A program made the translations under genes and the position numbers. Positions 34,215 to 42,399 of a stretch of 64,000 nucleotides of DNA are shown one piece after another. Every line of letters begins with the position of its first letter. Position 1 is the stretch's first letter. Below the pieces are notes generated by a model. It did no database searches. It saw only the letters and a program-made list of their open reading frames with translations, and was not told where the DNA came from. Origin of the DNA: an uncultured Mobiluncus sp. (GTDB lineage: Bacteria > Actinomycetota > Actinomycetes > Actinomycetales > Actinomycetaceae); the NCBI RefSeq assembly GCF_902488535.1, contig NZ_CABTWO010000007.1, positions 1-64,000 of the forward strand, given 5' to 3'.

Positions 34215-35645
34215 ATGGCTCGGATTGTTGTCATAGGAGCAGGGATGGCTGGTCATTCCACAGCCCTCGGCTTAAAACATCGCCTGAAAGACGACCACGA
34301 TGTCATCGTTATCAGCCCCGGCTCGGCTTGGACTAATCCCGACGTTATGGCCCAGATTGCCTCTGGCCTGCAGTCGGTGCAGCGCCAAACCGTTCCGCTC
34401 GGTCCGCTCTATCGGCGCAAAGGAATTATTTTTCACCAGGGCGTGGCCACCGCGGTTTACCCCAAGGGCTACCGGGACGACCCGCGTCCCCAGGTCCAGA
34501 TGACTTTTACCGGCTCACACCTCGAGGGGGAAGTCGCGCGGGTGCCTTACGATTATCTGGTCATCGCCACCGGGCACGACATTGATCGGGTCGCGGGCAT
34601 TCCCGCGGAAGCGACCACGGTGCCGACCTGTGTCCTGGACCGCCTGGACAGCGCCATCGCGGGGGAGGCAGAACTGCGCAGACTGCTGTTTGAACTGCAG
34701 GATTCCCCGGTGGACGACAAGCCGAAAGTCATCGCCATCGGTCGGTCCGCCCGCGGCATGGGTGGTTTTTACGGGGCGCTGGAATATGCCTTGTGCGTGG
34801 ACGAGGTGCTGCGGGCCGCTTTCCTGCGCTCCCGGGTGGAACTGCACTTTTTCGACGCGGGACGACCGTGGATGTACGGCCACACCGACGACCCGAAGAT
34901 GGAAGAGGACATGCAGACCGCCCTCGTGCATCTCATCGATCGGCACCGCCTGATTCTGCACAAAGATATGCGCCTGGCCTCGATCAATGGGCGCAGAGTC
35001 AGGTTTGTTCCGGTACACGGCGAGGGCCAGCCCGAAGAAATGGAATGCGATTTGGTGGCGGTGGAAGCGGCGCGGGTCCTCACTCCCTTGGCGGTGCATG
35101 ACGCGAACGGAGCGGATCTGCGCGAGGACTTGTACGACGGCTGGGGGCGGCTGCGGGTGGACGCGAAAACCCAGCAAAACGGCTCCGGCCAAGTGGTGAC
35201 AGTCTTGCCGCGCACTTTCCGCAATCCCACGTATCGCAATATTTTTGGGATTGGTTCGGCTATCGCGATGGACACGCGCGAACTCACCGCGGATAGCGAT
35301 TCTGTCCCGGCACCCGTCCCGATGCAGACTCGTGACATGGCTCACTTGATGAGCCGCCAGGTCACCGATTTGATTATCGAAGAACTGAGCGGACAGAAAA
35401 ACAAGGTTTTGCCCGAAACCTTGGAAGAGATTGAATCAGTGTTGAGTTTGTGTTGGGATTACGGCCTGATTTCCTCGCGGGGTTTCTATGCAGAGCTGAC
35501 CTACCCAAAGAAAGGCAAAGACGGCGCGCAGCAGGTGCTGCGGGTACGTCACGGTTTGGGACCCTATTGGGCAGTGCGGATGGAGCGTTTCTTGGAACGC
35601 TACCGTGCCAAAGGCCGCGCCCTGTGGTGGATGCTGCCCACGTAA
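34215..35645 (+). CDS. FAD-dependent pyridine-nucleotide or sulfide:quinone-type oxidoreductase
   Basis: 476 aa. The N-terminal dinucleotide fold is VVIGAGMAGHSTALGL; YDYLVIATGHD ends the first FAD block; a second block reads TYRNIFGIGSAIAMD. The layout resembles sulfide:quinone reductases and type II NADH dehydrogenases, and the C-terminal part (ELTYPKKGKDG) is amphipathic, consistent with peripheral membrane binding. The catalytic cysteines needed for sulfide oxidation are not evident, so the substrate stays open. AAAGGA precedes the ATG. Confidence 0.75.
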   Translation: MARIVVIGAGMAGHSTALGLKHRLKDDHDVIVISPGSAWTNPDVMAQIASGLQSVQRQTVPLGPLYRRKGIIFHQGVATAVYPKGYRDDPRPQVQMTFTGSHLEGEVARVPYDYLVIATGHDIDRVAGIPAEATTVPTCVLDRLDSAIAGEAELRRLLFELQDSPVDDKPKVIAIGRSARGMGGFYGALEYALCVDEVLRAAFLRSRVELHFFDAGRPWMYGHTDDPKMEEDMQTALVHLIDRHRLILHKDMRLASINGRRVRFVPVHGEGQPEEMECDLVAVEAARVLTPLAVHDANGADLREDLYDGWGRLRVDAKTQQNGSGQVVTVLPRTFRNPTYRNIFGIGSAIAMDTRELTADSDSVPAPVPMQTRDMAHLMSRQVTDLIIEELSGQKNKVLPETLEEIESVLSLCWDYGLISSRGFYAELTYPKKGKDGAQQVLRVRHGLGPYWAVRMERFLERYRAKGRALWWMLPT

Positions 35646-35649
35646 GAGC

Positions 35650-36168
35650 CTATTCGGAATCTTCGTCCGGTTCCGGCACCGCGTTGGGGAGCTGCTCGGC
35701 CAGATGTTCAAAGAAATCCTCGCTGGATTCCAAGGCACAGCGTACCTGTTCGTCCAGCTGCGCGTCCGTCAAGCCGGTACGCCAGCTTATGGGCAGTTCC
35801 GTATGCACGTAGACTTCGCGGTCTTCGGTCACTCTCGCGTAGGCTTTCGGCCAGTAATAGTCTGTGTTCCAGCGGTTACAAATCGAGTTAATCAGGATGA
35901 AATCATCTAGTTCCGGTTCTCCGCGCCAAGTGCCGCGCACGCAGAGGATAGTGTCCTTTTCCCCGGTTACCTGGAAGTAATAGATGCCGTTTTGCCAGGC
36001 CCCGCCCACATCACCGTCGTGGTTGACCTGGTAACTCCAGTTGTGGCCTTCCAAGACTTTCTTAACTCGGTCACGAGTCAGGTTGGGCAGCCTATTGACG
36101 GAAAAAGGCGTGTTGTCGAATGGCAACTCGAAAGGATTATCGAAAAAATCCCCGCTGTCCTCACTCAT
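35650..36168 (-). CDS. YbjN-domain protein
   Basis: 172 aa, no signal peptide, acidic at both ends. The central region (TRDRVKKVLEGHNWSYQVNHDGDVGG, then FILINSICNRWNTDYYWPKAYAR) fits the YbjN/CesT-like chaperone fold common in actinobacteria. GGGAGGAAACGG precedes the ATG. It converges on the oxidoreductase with a 4-nt gap. The function is unknown; the family name implies sensory regulation without proof. Confidence 0.75.
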   Translation of the reverse strand: MSEDSGDFFDNPFELPFDNTPFSVNRLPNLTRDRVKKVLEGHNWSYQVNHDGDVGGAWQNGIYYFQVTGEKDTILCVRGTWRGEPELDDFILINSICNRWNTDYYWPKAYARVTEDREVYVHTELPISWRTGLTDAQLDEQVRCALESSEDFFEHLAEQLPNAVPEPDEDSE

Positions 36169-36312
36169 GACCCGTTTCCTCCCGACTGGTGGTAGGTTCC
36201 ATTTTAGCCGATTTCACCAGGCCCTGCCGCGGAATTTCTCTGGCGGTGAAAGCGCGACTTCCCGCTGGAAGTGGCGGGTTGTTGCCCGCTGAGTCGCCCA
36301 CAGTAGGATGGG

Positions 36313-37590
36313 ATGGTGCAGGAAAAACCTCCGGAACTGGCTTTCACGTGGCGCGGAAAACACGAAGTGGTGTTGCCCGAAACTCGACCCTATGTCCCAG
36401 CCGAACGCTACCGCGAAACACTCGGGGGCAAAGTGGCGACATCGCAGAGCAAAAACCGCCTCTATGTCGGGGAAAACTTGCAGGTCATGAGCGGATTACT
36501 GCCCCAATACGGGGGCAGCGTTGACTGTATCTATATCGATCCGCCGTTTAACTCCGGGGCTGACTATGTGCAACAGATTCGCACGCACCATCGCGGTGCC
36601 CCGAAACGCACCATTGCCGTGAAACAGTACGGCGACCGCTGGAAAACCGCTGATTACCTGCAAAATCTGTATGAGAGGCTGACGGTGCTACGGCAGTTCT
36701 TGACGCGGACGGGGACGATTTTTGTCCACTGCGATTGGCATTCTTCCGCCGCGTTGCGCCTGGTTATGGACGAGGTATTTGGGGCAAGTAACCTGGTCAA
36801 CGAGATTGTGTGGGCTTATGCTTCGGGCGGGGGGTCGAGGCGGGCTTTCGGCCACAAACACGACACCATCCTGTTTTACGCCCGGGACCGGCGCCGCCAC
36901 TATTTCGACCCCGACGCGGTGCGGGTGGCGTATAACGCGGCCATTGCCCCGAAACGCCGCGAAATGTTTAACCCGCGGGGTATGGTCGCCCCCGATGTTT
37001 GGCAGATTTCTCGGCCGCCGAATCATTCCGAAACCTGGGTGGGGTATCCGACCCAAAAACCGGTGGAAGTCATGCAACGCGCCATCGCCGCGGCGTGCCC
37101 GCCGGGGGGCCTGGTGATGGACTGCTTTGCCGGGTCCGGCTCCACTTTGGTGGCAGCAGCCCAGCTGGGACGGCGTTTCCTGGGGGTAGAGCGCAATAGT
37201 TTGGGGGTGCACCTGACGCGGCGGCGCCTGGTGCAGGACGGGGTCGGCTTTGAGGTGTGGCGAGATTCCGCCTCCTGGGGAGCCAACCGAATCGTGCCAG
37301 GCTTGGAGTTGTTGGGCCGAGAGGTCGAAACCCGCATCGCGAAGTTGGGTGCCGCCGAGGACAATAAGACCGACGAACCCGACAAACCGGACTGGACGGA
37401 GCTGGTGGATTGGGTGGCCCTGGATCCGGATTTTGCCGGTTTCCCCGCCGGAGTTTTCACGCCTCAGTCCGTGGTGGCACCGTCACGAGACACGGTCGTT
37501 GATTTTGCCACCTTCGGGGACAGCCCTCGCGGGGTGGGACTGGTGGCAGATGTGACCGGGCAAGATTACTTCGTTAGGCTGGACGCATGA
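36313..37590 (+). CDS. DNA methyltransferase, beta-class (N6-adenine or N4-cytosine)
   Basis: 425 aa. Catalytic motif IV is DPPF at about 76-79 (CIYIDPPFNSGADY), and the SAM motif DCFAGSGST comes later at about 270-278, giving the beta-class order. YPTQKPVEVMQRAI precedes motif I as usual. The region between (AYASGGGSRRAFGHKHD and after) is the likely target-recognition part, as in type III Mod proteins. The remaining about 110 C-terminal residues are not recognised. No cognate type III Res gene is adjacent. Its stop overlaps an HNH nuclease gene by 4 nt. Confidence 0.88.
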   Translation: MVQEKPPELAFTWRGKHEVVLPETRPYVPAERYRETLGGKVATSQSKNRLYVGENLQVMSGLLPQYGGSVDCIYIDPPFNSGADYVQQIRTHHRGAPKRTIAVKQYGDRWKTADYLQNLYERLTVLRQFLTRTGTIFVHCDWHSSAALRLVMDEVFGASNLVNEIVWAYASGGGSRRAFGHKHDTILFYARDRRRHYFDPDAVRVAYNAAIAPKRREMFNPRGMVAPDVWQISRPPNHSETWVGYPTQKPVEVMQRAIAAACPPGGLVMDCFAGSGSTLVAAAQLGRRFLGVERNSLGVHLTRRRLVQDGVGFEVWRDSASWGANRIVPGLELLGREVETRIAKLGAAEDNKTDEPDKPDWTELVDWVALDPDFAGFPAGVFTPQSVVAPSRDTVVDFATFGDSPRGVGLVADVTGQDYFVRLDA

Positions 37591-38477
37591 GCAAACAGAA
37601 CAAAACTGGTCAGGGCGCCACGCCGGAGGAAAACCCCGGTCTGGAACCGGAAACTCCGCAGGTAGCGCCCTGGGATGGGTGGTTCGGCAAGAGTTCAAAC
37701 CGTAACCAGCGCGGACGCAATCTGGCTTTGGTGGCGTTCGCTGTGGTGGCTGTGACCGGTTTGGGCACCCAGTTCGTCGGGGACGATGGCTGGTTGTTCG
37801 GGCTCATTGGTGGTGACCAGACTCATTCCGCCAGTCAATCCGGGAACGCCGGGCAACAGACTCGTGACGCCGCTGCTGGAAAAACTGCGGGGAGCCGCGC
37901 TAGTGACGTGTTGGGCACTTTGGAAGTGCGCGACAAAGATCCTTTCCGGGGCTTTGACCGTGAGCAACTGTTCGGCAAGGGGTGGCTGGACCTCGACGGT
38001 GACAATTGCAATACGCGTAACGAAGTGTTGGCTCGCGACCTAGAGGACGTCCAATATCGAGCGGCTACGAACACCACTCCCGCGCACTGCGTGGTGCAAA
38101 GCGGGGTTTTGCACGATAAATACACCGGAGAAACCGTTGATTTTAAGCGGTCGCAGGAAACCTCTGACGCGGTCCAGATTGACCACGTGGTGGCGTTGGG
38201 TAACGTGTGGCGTACTGGCGGCCAGCAGCTCAGCCAGCGGCAACGGAAAGCCATCGCCAACGACCCGCTGAACTTGGAAGCGGTAAAAGGCCAGGCCAAT
38301 CAGGATAAACAATCCCAGGATGCGTCCGAATGGCTGCCGCCCGCGCGCGATTATCGCTGCGCTTACGTGGCGCGTCAGATTGCGGTGAAGGCGAAATACG
38401 GGCTGTGGGTGACCCCGGCTGAAAAACAGGCCATGATGGGGGTGCTGAAAGGGTGTCCGGAAGAGCCAATTCCATAG
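37587..38477 (+). CDS. Membrane-anchored HNH nuclease (DUF1524/GmrSD C-terminal type)
   Basis: 296 aa: a cytoplasmic Pro-rich N-terminus, one membrane helix (about 45-65), a Ser/Gly linker, then a nuclease domain. Motifs are DLDGDNCNTRNEVLARD (about 131-147), VQIDHVVALGNVW with the catalytic His (about 195-207), DPLNLEAV and DASEWLPP. The orientation suggests the nuclease lies outside the cell. ATGA overlap with the methyltransferase implies coupled translation. A bidirectional terminator follows. Confidence 0.85.
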   Translation: MSKQNKTGQGATPEENPGLEPETPQVAPWDGWFGKSSNRNQRGRNLALVAFAVVAVTGLGTQFVGDDGWLFGLIGGDQTHSASQSGNAGQQTRDAAAGKTAGSRASDVLGTLEVRDKDPFRGFDREQLFGKGWLDLDGDNCNTRNEVLARDLEDVQYRAATNTTPAHCVVQSGVLHDKYTGETVDFKRSQETSDAVQIDHVVALGNVWRTGGQQLSQRQRKAIANDPLNLEAVKGQANQDKQSQDASEWLPPARDYRCAYVARQIAVKAKYGLWVTPAEKQAMMGVLKGCPEEPIP

Positions 38478-38500
38478 GTGTCAAACTGGAATCGGTGATT

Positions 38501-38562
38501 ATAAGGTGGGATTTGGGCGGTAGCTGCCAATAATGGCAGCTACAGCGCTATTTTCACCTTAT
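38501..38562. terminator. Bidirectional terminator between the HNH nuclease and modC
   Basis: A perfect 10-bp stem (GTAGCTGCCA/TGGCAGCTAC, 38520-38543, loop ATAA) sits inside an outer 8-bp pair (ATAAGGTG/CACCTTAT). T-rich DNA flanks on the right. The two genes converge here, so a two-way terminator is expected. Confidence 0.7.
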
Positions 38563-38581
38563 ATTTACGGTTTATAAAAAC

Positions 38582-39724
38582 TTAACGCGGATACACCGTA
38601 ATTTGAGTGGCTTTAACCTCAGCGAAAATGGGCGAACCGGGTTCCAGTTTCAGGGCGCTGACGGCTTGGGGGGTCAGGATAGCTTGGATGCTTTGCCCCC
38701 CGTCCAGCTCCAAACTGATCCACTGCACCGCGCCGCGCGGCGTGATGTCCGTGACGCGTGCCTGCCAGGTATTGCGCGGGGAGCCGGAAACAGCCGTTGC
38801 GAACAGGGCCACGGACTGGGGAGCAAAAGCAGTGAGAGCTGGGGTTTGCGGGCCGGGATGATGCTTGCCTTGCCAGAGTCCCGTCAGTTTCACCCCGCCG
38901 GCATCAACGGTGGCGACTTCGCCGGATTCCTCAATGACCCCGGCCAACAGGTTCACGCCGGACAGGTTTTCCAGGAACTTCGTGGCAGGCTGTCCCAGCA
39001 TTTCCACCACCGTGCCTTCCCCAATCAAATGGCCGTTTTCGATGGCGACCACGTGATCAGCCAGCATCCACACGTCGAGCGGATCGTGGGTGACAAAAAT
39101 CACGGTCGGCCGCGGCTCTTGACGTAGCCGTTTCGACAGCACTTCCCGCAGTTTGGCGGCAGTTTCGACGTCAAGGGCGGAAAATGGTTCGTCCAACAGC
39201 ACGACTTGCGGGTGCGTCGCTAGGGCTCGAGCCAACGCCACGCGCTGCGACTGCCCGCCGGACAGCGCCGTAGCGGGGCGATCCGCCAGTTCCAAAGCGC
39301 CCACGGCCGCTAGCTCCTGGCGCGCGATACGCCGAGCCTCCGCCCGTGACCGGTGGCGGGCTCGCGGCCCAAACGCCACGTTTTCCAGCACGCTCAAGTG
39401 TGGAAACAGCAGGGGTTTTTGGGTCAGCATCGCTACGGGACGCTGATGGGGCGGCAGGAACCGGGTGGCATCGGCAAACACCGTTTCCCCGCTGCGAACC
39501 TCTCCTGAATCGGGAGCCAGCAGCCCGGAAATCATCCCCAGAATCGTAGACTTCCCGGCCCCGTTCGGTCCGACGATAGCAGTAATCAGTCCCGCCGGAA
39601 AAGCGCACTGCACCGTGACGTCGCGTTCCTCGATGCCTGCTTTCACCAGGACTTCGCTCCCGGCCGCGGTGGTAGCGGACCGGAATTCTGCGGGGTTTGC
39701 TGCGGTTTCAGGGCGAGTTTTCAC
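38582..39724 (-). CDS. modC: Molybdate ABC transporter ATP-binding protein
   Basis: 380 aa. Walker A is GPNGAGKST (about 53-61), the signature is LSGGQSQRVALARALA, and Walker B is VVLLDEPFSALD. A TOBE-like C-terminal domain covers about the last 110 residues (TWQARVTDITPRGAVQWISLEL). Such TOBE domains bind molybdate in ModC. It overlaps modB by 4 nt and is last in the operon DUF6457-mop-modA-modB-modC. Confidence 0.92.
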   Translation of the reverse strand: MKTRPETAANPAEFRSATTAAGSEVLVKAGIEERDVTVQCAFPAGLITAIVGPNGAGKSTILGMISGLLAPDSGEVRSGETVFADATRFLPPHQRPVAMLTQKPLLFPHLSVLENVAFGPRARHRSRAEARRIARQELAAVGALELADRPATALSGGQSQRVALARALATHPQVVLLDEPFSALDVETAAKLREVLSKRLRQEPRPTVIFVTHDPLDVWMLADHVVAIENGHLIGEGTVVEMLGQPATKFLENLSGVNLLAGVIEESGEVATVDAGGVKLTGLWQGKHHPGPQTPALTAFAPQSVALFATAVSGSPRNTWQARVTDITPRGAVQWISLELDGGQSIQAILTPQAVSALKLEPGSPIFAEVKATQITVYPR

Positions 39725-40548
39725 TGGTCGTCACCACTTTCCGGTTGCGTCGTGAGCTGCTTGGTGCGGCGGGTGGTAAAGATGGCCGACAATCCCATCA
39801 TGGTGGCCGCCAGCAGCACCAAGACTACGGACAGCGCCAAAGCCAGGTCAGAGTCGTCCTCGCGCAACAGATAGATAGCCTGGGGGAGGGTGCGGGTCAC
39901 CCCTTGCAGAGAACCCGCGAAAGTCAGTGTCGCCCCGAATTCGCCCAAGGCGCGGGCAAAAGCCATGGTGGCGCCCCCGACTATGGCAGGGCTCAGCAAG
40001 GGTAGCGTGACGCGGCGCAACACATAGGTTGGAGACGCCCCCAAGGTCGCCGCAATCCGCTCGTAACCGGAATCAAAAGTGCGCAACGCGGACTCCAGGG
40101 ACACCACGTAGTAAGGCATGGCCACGAAGGTTTGCCCCAGCACCACGGCTATGGTGGTGAACCCAATCTCGATACCGGCCAAGGACAGGTACTGCCCCAC
40201 TACGCCGCGGCGCCCCAGCGTCACCAAGAGCGCTAAACCGGCCACGACCGGTGGCAACACCATGGGCAGGACCGCGAAAGTGCGCCACACGTACGCCCAA
40301 AATCCCTCGGTGCGCGAGATGAGCAGCGCCAGGGGCGTACCCAGAATCAACACCAGCACCAGCGACACCAAGCAGGTACGCAGGCTCAACAGCAAAGCGT
40401 CGCGGGATTCGTCGCGAGTCAGGATCTCCGCCAGACGGGTCCACGGCACTCGCACCATCAGCCCGACAATAGGCAAAACGACCAACAGCAAGGCTATCCC
40501 CGCTGGCAGATACAGCCAGCGGGGAAAACCGTGGTTATTAGGGTTCAA
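39721..40548 (-). CDS. modB: Molybdate ABC transporter permease
   Basis: 275 aa with six membrane segments. The permease (EAA-like) loop reads SYERIAATLGASPTYVLRRVTLPLLSPA, the ModB/CysT form. FARALGEFGATLTFAGS is the typical ModB stretch near residue 195. It starts at TTG with AAAGG upstream, 9 nt after modA, and overlaps modC. Confidence 0.93.
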   Translation of the reverse strand: MNPNNHGFPRWLYLPAGIALLLVVLPIVGLMVRVPWTRLAEILTRDESRDALLLSLRTCLVSLVLVLILGTPLALLISRTEGFWAYVWRTFAVLPMVLPPVVAGLALLVTLGRRGVVGQYLSLAGIEIGFTTIAVVLGQTFVAMPYYVVSLESALRTFDSGYERIAATLGASPTYVLRRVTLPLLSPAIVGGATMAFARALGEFGATLTFAGSLQGVTRTLPQAIYLLREDDSDLALALSVVLVLLAATMMGLSAIFTTRRTKQLTTQPESGDDQ

Positions 40549-40557
40549 AACAGGCCT

Positions 40558-41367
40558 TTACTTAGCGGGACTCATAAATCCGTACTTGGCAAAGACTTTT
40601 TGCGCCGCAGCGGACAACACGTAGTCCACGAACGCTTTCGCGGCCGCGTCGTTGCCGTTGTCGGCAGCCATCTTGGTGACCACAATCGGGTAAGCGTTGA
40701 CCACGGTGTCAGAGCCGGGAATATCGATGGTGTCGACCGCGTCCTTTTCCGCTAGCGCGTCGGTCTGGTACACCACGCCCGCGTCAGCTTCGCCGCTGAC
40801 GACCTTGCCCATCACGTCCTTGACCGAAGTCTCTTCGGACACAGCCTGACCGGTGAAACCGACCTTTTGCGCCAGCTCCCGGTAGGCGTTGCCGCAGGGA
40901 ACCCCGTCAGCACAGATGACCAGTTTCTTGCCGGTGAGGGAATTGTCCAGACCGGTGACCCCGGCCGGGTTTCCTTTCGGCACTGCCAAGGTCAGGGTAT
41001 TGTTCACAAAAATGCTCGGTTCGCCGGCGTTCAGACCCGCGTCGGTCGCTTTCTTCATGTTCTTTTCGTCAGCGGAGGCGAACACGTCAGCTTTGGCGCC
41101 TCCTTGCATCTGATCAAACAGGGAGGAGGAGCCGTCAAAGTTGAATTTCACGGTAATGTCGGGGTTTTCCTTCTGGAAAGATTCGCCCAGTTCCGAGAAA
41201 CTCGCCTTGAGAGAGGCGGCAGCGAATACTTGAATGGTCTTGGCTTCAGCGGTTTTACCCGATTCTGGGTTCGCGGTGTTGGCGTTGTTCTGTGCACAAG
41301 AGGTGAGGCCGGTGGCTGCTAGGGAGAGGATGGCTAAGCCTGCGCCGAGACGTGCGAGTGTTTTCAT
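40558..41367 (-). CDS. modA: Molybdate-binding lipoprotein
   Basis: A substrate-binding protein of 269 aa with lipobox LTSC (Cys near 24). The conserved start of the mature fold is TIQVFAAASLKASFSELG. Oxyanion-binding segments include FDGSSSLFDQMQGGAKADVFASAD and GEADAGVVYQTDAL, both typical of ModA. GAAAGGAAAA precedes the ATG. It captures molybdate for ModBC. Confidence 0.95.
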   Translation of the reverse strand: MKTLARLGAGLAILSLAATGLTSCAQNNANTANPESGKTAEAKTIQVFAAASLKASFSELGESFQKENPDITVKFNFDGSSSLFDQMQGGAKADVFASADEKNMKKATDAGLNAGEPSIFVNNTLTLAVPKGNPAGVTGLDNSLTGKKLVICADGVPCGNAYRELAQKVGFTGQAVSEETSVKDVMGKVVSGEADAGVVYQTDALAEKDAVDTIDIPGSDTVVNAYPIVVTKMAADNGNDAAAKAFVDYVLSAAAQKVFAKYGFMSPAK

Positions 41368-41390
41368 GAGTTTTCCTTTCGCAAAAGCGG

Positions 41391-41415
41391 GGTCGGCGGT
41401 TTTCCGTTGCCGACC
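41391..41415 (-). terminator. Hairpin in the leader of modA
   Basis: GGTCGGC and GCCGACC pair over an 11-nt loop, followed on the minus strand by CCGCTTTT. It lies between the Mop-like gene and modA. It could end part of the transcripts after the regulator or protect the modA message. Confidence 0.4.
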
Positions 41416-41454
41416 GTTTCATTGGGGCAGCACTAGGGTGTCGTCAGGTTTTCC

Positions 41455-41850
41455 CTAAGATGCATCAACTATGACGTTCGTGGCTTTGACCCGGGCGGTG
41501 GCGACCGCGCCGGGCACCAGTCCGAGTTCCTGCACCGATTCGGTGGAGATGAGAGACACCACCCGGAAGGGGCCGCATTGCATTTCCACTTGGCTCATGA
41601 CTTTGTCGGAAACGACTTTGGTGACCAGGCCGCGGAAATGGTTGCGTGCTGAAATGGAGCCCGCAGAATCCGTGTCACCAAAATCTTTGGCTTTGTCTTG
41701 AGCGAGTTTCGCCAGTTCACCTCCGTCAACGACTTTGCGTCCGGCGTCGTCGGTTCCGGCGCTGAGTTGCCCGGCATCTATCCAGCGGCGCAGCGTATCA
41801 TCGCTAACACCCAGCAAATTCGCTGCGTCCTTAATCCGTAATTGAGACAT
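41455..41850 (-). CDS. Molybdenum-dependent regulator: HTH plus TOBE (Mop) domain
   Basis: 131 aa. A MerR/excisionase-type helix-turn-helix (RIKDAANLLGVSDDTLRRWI, about residues 4-23) is joined by a linker to one TOBE/Mop domain (SARNHFRGLVTKVVSDKV and after) that in this family binds molybdate. The start at 41850 follows AAGGTG by 6 nt; a GTG nine bases earlier is the alternative. It lies directly upstream of modABC, so it probably senses molybdate and controls the operon or the divergent moaA. Confidence 0.85.
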   Translation of the reverse strand: MSQLRIKDAANLLGVSDDTLRRWIDAGQLSAGTDDAGRKVVDGGELAKLAQDKAKDFGDTDSAGSISARNHFRGLVTKVVSDKVMSQVEMQCGPFRVVSLISTESVQELGLVPGAVATARVKATNVIVDAS

Positions 41851-41945
41851 ACCTGTCACCTTATCTTAATCTTTGCGGTTATTTTCTCGAATTTGACCGG
41901 TTTCTGCGGAACGAACGTCGGCGGCACTCTGGGCGTGAGTGTCCC

Positions 41946-42224
41946 TCAGTTCGCGGGATACTGTGCGGCCAGGGTGCGGAGTTTTGCCACGTTTGCGGCC
42001 GCTTTCTGGATATCCCCGTCCGCGGCAAACCCGACCAGGAAAGCCGTGAGGGGTGCTCCCGGGCGGGACGGCCCGTGTGCGACTTCGCTGATGAGGTTCA
42101 AAAGTTCCTCCTGGACGGGGGCAATAGTCTCTTCGGGCAGTTGGAGTTCTCGGCTGACGGCTTGCAGCCACGCTGCCATTTTCGCCATTTTTTCCGGATC
42201 GTCTTTGCGATGTTCTGCTGCCAT
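41946..42224 (-). CDS. DUF6457-domain protein
   Basis: 92 aa, all helical: MAAWLQAVSRELQLPEET, then a conserved VAHGPSRPGAPLTAFLVG block. In other actinobacteria this domain is usually appended to or next to MobA/MogA-type cofactor proteins. Here it is free-standing and heads the mop-modABC operon, more than 26 kb from mobA. The ATG at 42224 has GAGGAG upstream; an upstream frame to 42320 runs through the palindromes and is rejected. Biochemical role unknown. Confidence 0.72.
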   Translation of the reverse strand: MAAEHRKDDPEKMAKMAAWLQAVSRELQLPEETIAPVQEELLNLISEVAHGPSRPGAPLTAFLVGFAADGDIQKAAANVAKLRTLAAQYPAN

Positions 42225-42256
42225 GTCTGCTCCTCGGTGAGTGTGGTCAAAAATTA

Positions 42257-42276
42257 AGTGAGCCGGCGGGCTCACT
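42257..42276 (-). terminator. Leader hairpin with T-run before the DUF6457-mop-modABC operon
   Basis: An 8-bp stem (AGTGAGCC/GGCTCACT) with a 4-nt loop. On the minus strand TAATTTTT follows, giving an intrinsic terminator 33 nt before the first gene. This suits transcription attenuation of the operon. Confidence 0.5.
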
Positions 42277-42291
42277 CCATTAGCATAATGG
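42277..42291. promoter_or_regulatory. CCATTA-GCA-TAATGG palindrome in the mod/moa divergent gap
   Basis: Perfect 6-bp arms around GCA, immediately next to the leader hairpin and between the mod operon and moaA. It is a candidate operator for the adjacent Mop-type regulator. The match to a known ModE site is poor, so this rests on position and symmetry. Confidence 0.45.
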
Positions 42292-42399
42292 AAAGGCAAC
42301 ATCAGGCGAGGGCGAACCACAAATGCCTATTGAACTGGAATAATAATTGAGACACGATAGAATGGCAGGATATACCAATCGCTGAGGAAGTAGGCAGGT

